From NCBI GenBank assembly GCA_009602725.1, contig WELB01000267.1, forward strand, positions 142,991 through 167,074: a DNA stretch of 24,084 bases, given 5' to 3'. Under the pieces are notes generated by a model. It worked only from the letters and a program-made list of their open reading frames with translations, did not search any database and was not told the DNA's origin. The position numbers and the translations under genes are program-made. Below, in pieces: positions 1-6,135 of the stretch (its first letter is position 1; the number at the start of each line of letters is the position of its first letter). This stretch comes from Spirogloea muscicola (taxonomy: Eukaryota > Streptophyta > Zygnematophyceae > Spirogloeales > Spirogloeaceae).

Positions 1-640
1 ATCATGCCAATCTCCTCAAGGCGCGGCAAGCCATACGTGCGGCGTCTGGATGTGGTCGCTACCCCCCGGGGCGGTGGGCCTCGTCTGCTCCTGGACGTGG
101 TACTGATCGACGCGTACAAGGCTGGCGCACCCACGTCAACTGTGTCTGGCTGGGCCACGTCCAGCGCAGAGCGCAAGAAGGAGCGGCACTACCAGGACCA
201 TCCCCGAGTGGACCACCTTTATCCGTGTGCCATGGATATTTACGGAGGCTACGGCTTAAAATGGTCCTCCCTGATCCAGCATCTGGCCCGGCTGGTTGAT
301 GTGCGTCGTCGAAGTCGGGGGGGCAGCTTGGGCCACCACAGCATTCCGCAGGCCTTAGTTGCATACTATAGAATGCGGCTCTCACTTAGTTTGCAGCGCT
401 CGCAAGCATTGGCTCTTCATCAACGTGCAGGGCGCGCTTTGAGTCAGGCCTCCGGCTTTCGTGGCGGCGCTCCAGCTCCCCAAGTTAGCTTGTCGGATTT
501 GTTTGTGCTCACCCGTGGGTACTGATGTCACCTTAGGCACTTCGGATTCGGTTTCCGTATTATGTAGCCCTGTTTAGTTTGCCCTAGACTCTGCCTGAAC
601 AATGTGTCGGCCTGAATTGGCCTCCATTTCATTTCATGCG
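1..640 (+). mobile_element. LINE fragment A: C-terminal ORF2 plus 3' UTR
   Basis: An open frame runs from the window edge (first ATG at 4) to a TGA at 523-525 and encodes about 173 residues of the LINE C-terminus. Visible blocks, in order, are RRLDVVATP, LLLDVV, an AERKKERHY block, a DHP, CAMDIYGG, a LSLSLQRS block, QRAGRAL and the terminal LTRGY. The paired D-x-V strands followed by K resemble the core of a PD-(D/E)XK restriction-like endonuclease; that is inference. The element certainly extends left of the window. The 3' UTR ends near 640 with a GGCC...GGCCTCCATTT motif, also seen in modified form at the ends of fragments B and D. From about 640 to 780 the sequence is pyrimidine-rich with no clear feature. 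This is the only long C-terminal fragment without an internal frameshift. Confidence 0.75.
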
Positions 641-779
641 CCCCGCGCGCCTTCTTCTGCACGCGCACCGCGCGCCTTCTCCTCTCGTTTCCCACTCTCC
701 GCCAGCCCTCCCGGCGCCCCGTTTCCGCCCTGCACACTCACCATCACCAATGGCTCCCTTCACCCTTAAGGCCATCGAG

Positions 780-2659
780 AGGCGGCAGGGTTCGCCAGGC
801 TTCAATGCTGCCGGCTCCCTCGCGCAGCCGGAGAGTCGTGGAAGACGCTGTGGTCATCTCCTGGCACACGCTAGGGGGATTCCCTTGGCCCAATCCTGTT
901 TGCGTTGGCACATTGCCGGGCTATTCGGCGCACTCAGAGCCAACACCCAGACCTCCTCTTCCCTTCCTACTTGGATGACACACACATCATTGGACCTCCA
1001 ACTGAAGTCATGGCGGCTTACCCCTTGCTCGTTCGGTCTCCCTGCCAACCTTCAGCTCCCCCACGGCTGTCAGACCCCTGCCAATGGGCTGGCCATCCTC
1101 AAGGTCCCCTTCGGTATACCAGCTCACGTGGCGGTGTACTTGCGGGAACGCCTTCAAAAACGCCTCGCCCCCCCTCCCTTCCCTTCCCCTCCTTTGGGGA
1201 CACGCAGCTGGCGTTGGCCATCCTCACCCGCTGCATCGGCCAACGGGCTTGCTATCTGCAACGGACAGTCGTTCCATTGGGCATGGTGGCGGAGCTTTAC
1301 ACGGAATCTGATGACTCCCTTCAGCAGTCCCTGGCATCCCTACTACATTCTTCATCTTTCCCCTCAGCTTCAGCTTCCCTCCAGGCCTAACTCCCTACTC
1401 GCATGGGCGGCCTTGGCTGCCGGTCGTTGGAGCAGACGGCGCAAGCAGCCTTCCTGGGCTGCTGGCACCAGATCGCCTCCCTGCTCCCCATGCGCTTCCC
1501 TTGCCTCCACGACCCTGTACGCAGTGTGGAGGAAGGCTGCTTCCCCTTCCAAGCGGATCTGAGGAGCATCCGCGACTCAGCCATCAGCTCTTTCCCCTCT
1601 CTCTAACCCCTACTCACGCCATTCTCCGCCCTCGCCCAAGCTTCTGATAGAGGGGCACAATCCAGACTGGTTACGGCAGTGGAAGACGAACACCGCAGAA
1701 GGTTGAGGAGGCTGCCAGAGATTCAGAACAATCCAAGGAGCTTGGGAAGACTTACTTCTCTGTCCACACCTGGTGCCACTGACTGGATCACCTCTCCCCC
1801 CCTCGCCAACGCCTTCAGCATCAGCTCCGAGGCCTGTCGGACATCGCTTCAACTCTTCCTCGGCCTCCCACCTAACTGCCTGATTGGGGTGCGCCAGTGC
1901 GAGTGCGGCTTCAGTACAGAGGGTGCTGTGCTCGCTACTCACATGCTGAGATGCCCCACTGGACCAGAAGTGGTGGGCATTCACAACCTCCTTCGCGATG
2001 CCCTGGCGGGCTTGATGCGCGACGCCGGCTACTGTGCGGTCGTGGAAGTCAACAATATCATGCCTATCACCACGGACGCCCAGGGACGGCATCATCGCCG
2101 CACACTTGACGTTGTGGGCGTGCAACCTGGTAGAGGACCACGGGCCCTGGTCGACGTTGTCACCGAGGCATATGAAGGCCCAGCATCGACACACATCGCC
2201 GGGCATGCAGTGGGCGGTGCAGGACAGAGAAAACTGCGGCACAATCCGATTACCCCCAATGCGATCAGCTCCTGCCAGCGGCAATCGACATCTTTGGCTG
2301 TCTGGGTCCTCGTTTCCACACTCTCCTTCAAAACATTGCCAATCTAGGCTACACTCGACATGCAGATGTGTTTCCGGCTGAGATGGGCTTGCCAGCTGCA
2401 TATCTGTCGCTCTTGCTACGACGCGTTTCGGCCTATTTGCAGCGTGCTCAGGCTAGTGCCTTGCACCAGAAAGCTGGGCGAGCTCTAGTTGGTGGCAGAA
2501 GGGCTCCTTTTCTGGCATCTAGTATTCATGCATCGATTAGTGACCTTTATGTTTTGACCCGTGGTTATTGAGCGGGTCAATCTGCTGTAGGATATGTAGA
2601 TCTTTAGATGTGCTTGCCTTTGTACTTGGCCATTTGGCCTACATTAGTTTCTAATACAC
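780..2659 (+). pseudogene. LINE fragment B: reverse transcriptase to 3' end, broken
   Basis: This is the longest element piece. A palm-domain block (GDSLGPILFALA, 875-910) is followed by the catalytic YLDD (968-979), as expected for reverse-transcriptase motifs B and C. The usual Q of the Q-G-D motif is replaced by a TAG stop at 872-874. Downstream come thumb-like sequence ('GGLGCRSLEQTAQAAFLG', from about 1404), a CxC-x11-HxxxC zinc motif (1894-1950, Cys-Glu-Cys to His-Met-Leu-Arg-Cys) and the nuclease-like DVV pair (2107-2162). Compared with fragment D, one base is missing near 2242, which shifts the frame; the original frame resumes as the one open from 2368 and ends with LTRGY and TGA at 2569-2571. 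The 3' UTR is shared with fragment D up to 2659. The 5' boundary is uncertain. A CCHC finger followed by a DVV pair is the layout of restriction-like-endonuclease LINEs (R2/CRE/Dualen type); clade assignment is inference. Confidence 0.8.
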
Positions 2660-2684
2660 GGAATTCGCCTCGCGCAGGTCTTAG

Positions 2685-2720
2685 AAAGAAAGCGCAGCCA
2701 GATTGACTGGTGGCTGGGGA
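2685..2720 (-). repeat. Hairpin repeat, type-B tail, inverted
   Basis: On the minus strand this reads CCCAGCCACCAGTCAATCTGG then a GCGCTTTCTT-like tail, matching the type-B tails at 3795-3826, 4277-4305 and 6050-6080. It contains the small inverted pair CCAG-TCAAT-CTGG. It lies just past the 3' end of fragment B, in the opposite orientation. Confidence 0.6.
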
Positions 2721-2770
2721 TGGCGGATGAGGCTGGCGGTCTCGCTACAGCGCTGGCCCCCTTCTCGTAC

Positions 2771-2819
2771 TTTGTTCATTCTTTTTGGGACTGGCTTTTC
2801 CAGCCCTAGCCTCAATGGA
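2771..2819 (+). repeat. Hairpin repeat, plus copy of an inverted pair
   Basis: Contains TTTGTTCATTCTTTTTGGGA, then CTGGCTTTTCCAG and a CCTCAATGG tail, a diverged copy of the unit. It faces the next copy (2829-2897) in opposite orientation only 9 bp away. Confidence 0.65.
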
Positions 2820-2828
2820 AGAAAGAAA

Positions 2829-2897
2829 GAGCTCGCCCATAGAAGAGAGGGGCTGGCAGAAGCCAGCCAAAAATGAATGGACAAAATCCAAAGAGCT
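2829..2897 (-). repeat. Hairpin repeat, minus copy, near-identical to 4030-4099
   Basis: The reverse complement (AGCTCTTTGGATTTTGTCCA..., hairpin GGCTGGC-TTCT-GCCAGCC, tail CTATGGGCGAGCTC) matches the plus-strand unit at 4030-4099 over about 69 bp with one evident mismatch. This implies a recent common source for the two copies. Confidence 0.75.
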
Positions 2898-2995
2898 ACA
2901 ACAGGTGCCGAAAAGAAGGGAAACACACCGCTAGGCATCTAGACAACTAGACATGACGAAACCACAGGAAGCTCAATACCCGCGGGTGAGCAACA

Positions 2996-3256
2996 TCAAT
3001 GGGCCAGCACTTTCTTCCTTGGCTCATGCGGTTCACGCGCGCGCCGGCCGTGCTATGGTTGCTGCTTCCGGGTCTCGGCAGAGTGCCGCTTTTCCTGCTT
3101 CGAGTTACTCTGATCTGCTGTTGCTCACACGTGGATACTGAACATCCATCTGCATCTCCCTCTGCACCGTCTCGCGGTTTATGGTGTAGTCCTTTTTCGG
3201 CACTTCAATCTTTGGCTTTGGACATTGTCCATTCTTTTTGGGTTGGCTTTGCCAGC
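2996..3256 (+). mobile_element. LINE fragment E: unit tail, C-terminal remnant, 3' hairpin
   Basis: A hairpin-unit tail (CAATGGGCCAGCACTTTCTT, about 2997-3016) is followed at once by LINE coding sequence encoding LAHAVHARAGRAM... to LLLTRGY and TGA (3139-3141). About 70 bp after the stop comes a hairpin unit (3211-3256: TTTGGACATTGTCCATTC, then GTTGGCTTTGCCAGC). This is a 5'-truncated copy that keeps only about the last 40 codons and its 3' UTR. An open frame of 62 codons starting at 2953 runs through it, but it only reads into the remnant and is not a gene. Confidence 0.7.
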
Positions 3257-3282
3257 GGGAAGTCGTGGGTGATTCTGTGGTG

Positions 3283-3340
3283 TGTCCATTCTTTTTTGGC
3301 TGGCCTCTGCCAGCCCCTCTTTTCTATGGGCGAGCTCATT
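3283..3340 (+). repeat. Hairpin repeat, solo copy
   Basis: GTGTCCATTC, a T-run, GGCTGGC-CTCT-GCCAGCC hairpin (7-bp stem), then CCCTCTTTTCTATGGGCGAGC tail. Flanked by a second unit at 3211-3256 on the left. Confidence 0.7.
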
Positions 3341-3366
3341 CTCTTTCTTTTGCTAGCCCCTCTTCT

Positions 3367-3437
3367 TGCGGTTCACTTGCGCGCAGGCCGAGCTTTAGCT
3401 TTTCCAGCCCCTCTTCTCAAAGGGCGAGCACTTTCTG
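3367..3437 (+). mobile_element. LINE 'RAGRAL' scrap fused to a hairpin-unit tail
   Basis: Positions 3367-3397 encode AVHLRAGRALA of the LINE C-terminus. The sequence then switches directly to the second half of the hairpin unit (TTTTCCAGCCCCTCTTCTCA, then AGGGCGAGCACTTTC). The switch lies within a few bases of the AGRAL codons, as at two other places in this window. Confidence 0.65.
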
Positions 3438-3441
3438 CCGG

Positions 3442-3642
3442 CACTAAGGTGCAACGCCCGGGGCATAGACCTCTGCAGCGAGACGGCCAGGCGCATTCGA
3501 TACACTTGCGTGAGCGACCCGGCTGCAGAAAAGTCTACCGGCTCCCCACGGAAGCGACGGGCGATGGTGTGGCGGGCGAGCTGGGTGAGCAGCTCGAGCC
3601 ACCGAGCGCCCAGCGCCCCATGGGTGTCAATTGCCAACAACG
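3442..3642 (-). mobile_element. LINE fragment F, inverted C-terminal remnant
   Basis: On the minus strand this encodes AIDTHGALGARWLELLTQLA, a GEPVDFSAAGSLTQVYRMRL block and LHLSAG, colinear with fragment C (AVDVHGALGSQW..., HLRAG). After LSAG the frame runs into the reverse complement of the hairpin-unit tail at 3437-3398, so this copy is also interrupted at the AGRAL codons. It is the only LINE coding piece here that is inverted. Confidence 0.7.
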
Positions 3643-3669
3643 GGAAGAAAGTGCATCTCCTGACTACAG

Positions 3670-3696
3670 GAAGAAAGTGCTCGCCCATTGAGAATA
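3670..3696 (-). repeat. Hairpin-unit tail, inverted
   Basis: Reverse complement TATTCTCAATGGGCGAGCAC followed by TTTCTTC, the standard type-A tail without its hairpin. A partial GAAGAAAGTGC copy also occurs at 3647-3657. Confidence 0.6.
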
Positions 3697-3830
3697 CTGA
3701 GGTTACTGAGCGTTCCCTGGCTGATGTCCTAGTCCTAGTCCTTCGCACTCCGCCTCCTTCAGACCTTGTCCGTTACTTTGGGCTGGCCTTTCCCAGCCAC
3801 CAGTCAATCTGGCCGCGCTTTCTTTATTTT
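3697..3830 (+). mobile_element. Extremely 5'-truncated LINE 3' end (copy 1)
   Basis: It starts at the last LINE codons (GAGGTTACTGAG, Gly-Tyr-stop) and continues through the 3' UTR (GCGTTCCCTGGCTGATGTC, two AGTCCT units) to a hairpin unit with a type-B tail (GGGCTGGCCTTTCCCAGCCA, CCAGTCAATCTGG, GCGCTTTCTT). It is a direct repeat of about 130 bp with 4181-4312. It shows directly that the hairpin unit belongs to the 3' UTR of this LINE subfamily. A type-A tail (TCTCTATGGGCGAGCTC) follows at 3840-3856. Confidence 0.75.
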
Positions 3831-3965
3831 TATGTTTTCTTCTCTATGGGCGAGCTCTTCTTCTTCTGAGCGGTCTAAACCCCACCCGCCCTCCCTCCTG
3901 CCATTGCTGCTTTCTCACCCTCCTCTAGGAGCTCCACCAGCGGTACAGGTCGAGTCGACATGGCC

Positions 3966-4312
3966 CCCGTCTGAGCGGTCCCTCGCCTTCGCGGTTCACT
4001 TGCGCGCAGGCCGAGCTTTGATTCTCCTGTAGCTCTTTGGATTTTGTCCATTCTTTTTTGGCTGGCTTCTGCCAGCCCCTCTCTTCTATGGGCGAGCTCA
4101 CTCTTTGGCGGCGGCCTCCGGCTTCCGTCGGGGCGACGTCTTTCCGCCAGCTAGCTTCTCGGACTTGCATCTCCTGTCTAGAGGTTACTGAGCGTTCCCT
4201 GGCTGATGTCTTAGTCCTAGTCGTTCGCACTCAGGCTCCCTCAGACTTTGTCCATTCTTTTGGGCTGGCCTTTCCCAGCCCCCAGTCAATCTGGCCGCGC
4301 TTCCTCTTCTTC
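3966..4312 (+). mobile_element. LINE fragment G: C-terminus and 3' UTR, split by an insertion
   Basis: 3966-4020 encodes ERSLAFAVHLRAGRAL. The coding sequence resumes at 4103 with the following codons (AAASGFRRGDVFPPASFSDL then HLLSRGY) and stops at TGA 4189-4191. The 3' UTR then repeats that of 3697-3830 and ends in a hairpin with a type-B tail (4263-4312). Removing 4021-4107 restores an uninterrupted reading frame. The insertion is listed separately. Confidence 0.75.
4021..4102 (+). mobile_element. Solo hairpin element inserted in LINE G with 5-bp TSD
   Basis: About 82 bp containing AGCTCTTTGGATTTTGTCCA, a T-run, the hairpin GGCTGGC-TTCT-GCCAGCC and tail TCTATGGGCGAGCTC. It is flanked by CTTTG at 4016-4020 and CTTTG at 4103-4107, consistent with a target-site duplication in the LINE codons for Arg-Ala-Leu-Ala. 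It either represents a heavily 5'-truncated LINE end or a SINE sharing the LINE 3' end. Confidence 0.7.
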
Positions 4313-4361
4313 TCTTAAGGCTGGCCTTCCACAGCACTCAGGTAGACCTGCTTCACATTGC

Positions 4362-4420
4362 TTCATTCTTTTTTGGGCTGGCTTGTCCAGACCCTATCCT
4401 CACTGGGCGAGCTCTTTCTA
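4362..4420 (+). repeat. Hairpin repeat, solo copy
   Basis: TTCATTC, T-run, GGGCTGGCTTGTCCAGACCC, then TATCCTCACTGGGCGAGCTC and TTTCT. A second partial copy (CCAGCCCCTATCCTCAATGG, then GCGAGCCC) lies at 4447-4476, and a hairpin 5' half (TTATTCTTTTTTGGGCTGGC) at 4506-4525. Confidence 0.65.
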
Positions 4421-4564
4421 CTTTCGCACCGCGCGCCTTCTCTCTTTCCAGCCCCTATCCTCAATGGGCGAGCCCTTTGCCCCTGGCCCCCTTCTTAAAC
4501 TCTGTTTATTCTTTTTTGGGCTGGCTTTTAGAGTAGAGGAGTCCTTCCTCTGCTTCTCATTCTT

Positions 4565-4704
4565 CGGCTTTGGACATTGTCCATTCTTTTTGGGCTGGCT
4601 TTGCCAGCCCCTCTTTCTTTATGGGCGAGCCTTCTTCTTTTCCACCCCCTATTCTCAATGGGCGAGCACTTTCTTTGCCACCAGTCAATCTGGCCGCGCT
4701 TTCC
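4565..4704 (+). repeat. Two hairpin units in tandem (type A then type B tail)
   Basis: First unit: CGGCTTTGGACATTGTCCATTC..., a perfect 8-bp-stem hairpin GGGCTGGC-TTT-GCCAGCCC (4593-4611), then a TTTATGGGCGAGC tail. Second: CCCCTATTCTCAATGGGCGA, GCACTTTCTT, directly joined to CACCAGTCAATCTGGCCGCG, CTTTCC. LINE fragment C begins at the next base. Confidence 0.75.
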
Positions 4705-5432
4705 ATCATGCCTATCACCACGGACGCCCAGGGACGTCATCATCGCCGCACACTTGACATTGTGGGCGTGCAACCTGGTGGAGGACCACGGGCCCTGGTC
4801 GACGTTGTTGTTACGGATGTCCACGCCAGGAGGTGGCGCGCGGATCATAGCCGATGTAGTCACCACCGATGTGGTCGACCGCTCCAACCTGGGGCTCTCT
4901 GCCTCGCGGGCCGGCCACGCTGCCTCGAAGGCCGCTCGCCGCAAGGCGGCCAAGCACTCCGACCACCCACCTGCCGACGAGTTCGTCCCCTTGGCGGTGG
5001 ACGTGCACGGGGCTCTTGGGTCCCAGTGGCTTGACCTATTGGCTAGGCTTGCGCGGCGGGCTGTGTCCCGCAGACGCGGCGAGCCAGCCGACTTCAACGC
5101 CGCGGGCTCGTGGGCTCAGGTATATCGGATGCGCCTCTCTGTATCCCTGCAGCGGTCCATGGCACACGCTCTGCATCTGCGAGCTGGCCGTGCTCTCGCT
5201 GCGGGCTCTGGCTTTCGTCAGGGTGATAGCTTCCCGGCCGCTAGTCTGTCGGATCTGAGGCTCCTCCACTCGTACTTATTGAGTGATCCATCCTCCCCCT
5301 GTTTTACCATTGCATCCTCAGGCCCCTTTGTAGCTGCTCACCGCTCTTAGGCCCCTCTGAACCTTTGTGAATTCTTTTTGGGCTGGCTTTTCGCAGCCCT
5401 TGCCCCCATTGGGAGTGCCACTTCTTTCTTTC
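4705..5432 (+). pseudogene. LINE fragment C: chimeric C-terminus with 3' UTR hairpin
   Basis: Starts at ATCATGCCTATCACCACGGA immediately after a hairpin tail and follows fragment B to about 4815 (RRTLDIVGVQPGGGPRALVD). It then changes frame and repeats the same module from another copy ('TPGGGARIIADVVTTDVV'), so the DVV strand block is present twice. The rest is well preserved: AARRKAAKHSDHP, VPLAVDVHGALGSQW, YRMRLSVSLQRS, LHLRAGRALAAGSG. A one-base shift just before the end displaces the stop to TGA 5280-5282 in the original frame. A hairpin unit lies about 80 bp downstream (5363-5432: GGGCTGGCTTTTCGCAGCCC, ending in TTTCTTTCTT). Confidence 0.75.
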
Positions 5433-5435
5433 TTA

Positions 5436-5934
5436 CGGAGGCATTATAAAGGCCCAGCATCAACACACATTGCTGGGCACGCAGTGGGCGGAGCAGAGCA
5501 CAGAAAACTGCGGCATTACTCCGATTACCCCCAATGCGATCAACTCCTGCCAGCTGCAATCGATATCTTTGGCTGTCTGGGTCCTCGCTTCCACACTCTG
5601 CTTCAAAACATTGCCAATCTAGGCTACACTCGACGTGCAGATTTGTTTCCGGCTGAGATGGGCTTGCCAGCTGCATATCTGTCGCTCTTGCGACGACGAG
5701 TTTCGGCCTGTTTGCAGCGTGCTCAGGCTAGTGCCTTGCACCAGAAAGCTGGGCGAGCTCTAGTAGGTGGCAGAAGGGCTCCGTTCCTGGCATCTAGTAT
5801 TCATGCATCGAGTAGTGACCTTTATGTTTTGACCTGTGGTTATTGAGCGGGTCAATCTGCTGTAGGTTATGTAGATTTTTAGATGTGCTTGCCTTTGTAC
5901 CTGGCCATTTGGCCTACATTTCTTTCTAATACAC
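5436..5934 (+). pseudogene. LINE fragment D: C-terminus and 3' UTR, repeat of fragment B end
   Basis: Begins inside the nuclease-like region directly after the TTTCTTTCTT tail of the preceding hairpin unit. It encodes YKGPASTHIAGHAVGGAEHR, KLRHYSDYP, AIDIFGCLGP, KAGRALVGG and YVLTCGY, with TGA at 5844-5846. The 3' UTR carries TTGTACCTGGCCATTTGGCC near its end. It is about 90% or more identical by eye to 2165-2659 of fragment B, including the UTR, and lacks the frameshift seen there. The 5' end is truncated. Confidence 0.8.
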
Positions 5935-5985
5935 AATCTCTTTCTTCTGCTTCACCTGTCCCAGAGCGGCCCCCCTTAAACCCCC

Positions 5986-6080
5986 CTCCAGCCCCTATTC
6001 TCAATGGGCGAGCACTTTCTATTTGTCCATTCCTTTGGGCTGGCCTTTCCCAGCCACCAGTCAATCTGGCCGCGCTTCTT
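5986..6080 (+). repeat. Two hairpin units abutting the CCT2 promoter
   Basis: First a type-A tail (CCAGCCCCTATTCTCAATGG, GCGAGCACTTTCT), then a complete unit (TTTGTCCATTCCTTTGGGCT, GGCCTTTCCCAGCC) with a type-B tail (ACCAGTCAATCTGGCCGCGC, TTCTTCTT). It ends about 55 bp before the CCT2 start codon, so the transposon array reaches into the CCT2 promoter or 5' UTR. Confidence 0.75.
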
Positions 6081-6135
6081 CTTAAACCCCCAGAACCCCC
6101 CCCTCCGCCCTCCCCCGGTCTTCGCAGCCGGCGCC

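Larger units (their letters stand above)
1..6080. mobile_element. Array of nested, decayed LINE fragments and hairpin repeats
   Basis: This whole stretch is built from pieces of one non-LTR retrotransposon family plus a short hairpin repeat. The pieces share a C-terminal protein signature: a pair of 'DVV' strands, an A-x-x-R/K-K...H-x-D-H/Y-P block, then P-x-A-x-D-x-x-G, 'LQR', a 'RAGRA' block and a terminal 'LTRGY' before the stop. Most pieces lie on the plus strand in the same orientation; one piece (3442-3642) and some hairpin units are inverted. No piece has an intact full-length ORF. No host gene was seen here. Individual pieces are listed separately. Confidence 0.85.

Noticed and set aside
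636-1562. 308-codon plus-strand frame
   Set aside because: The conserved reverse-transcriptase motifs (LFALA, YLDD) lie in another frame. This one only overlaps them.
1610-2401. 263-codon minus-strand frame
   Set aside because: Antisense of LINE fragment B with no recognisable domain; the plus strand carries the conserved motifs. The matching minus frames at 4528-5097 and 5347-5676 are explained the same way.
2771-4704. Hairpins followed by T-runs as intrinsic transcription terminators
   Set aside because: The organism is a eukaryote, the T-run mostly precedes the hairpin, and the sequence recurs as a mobile repeat.
2771-6080. CRISPR-like array of regularly spaced repeats
   Set aside because: Spacing is irregular, orientation mixed, units diverged and truncated, and the genes are eukaryotic.
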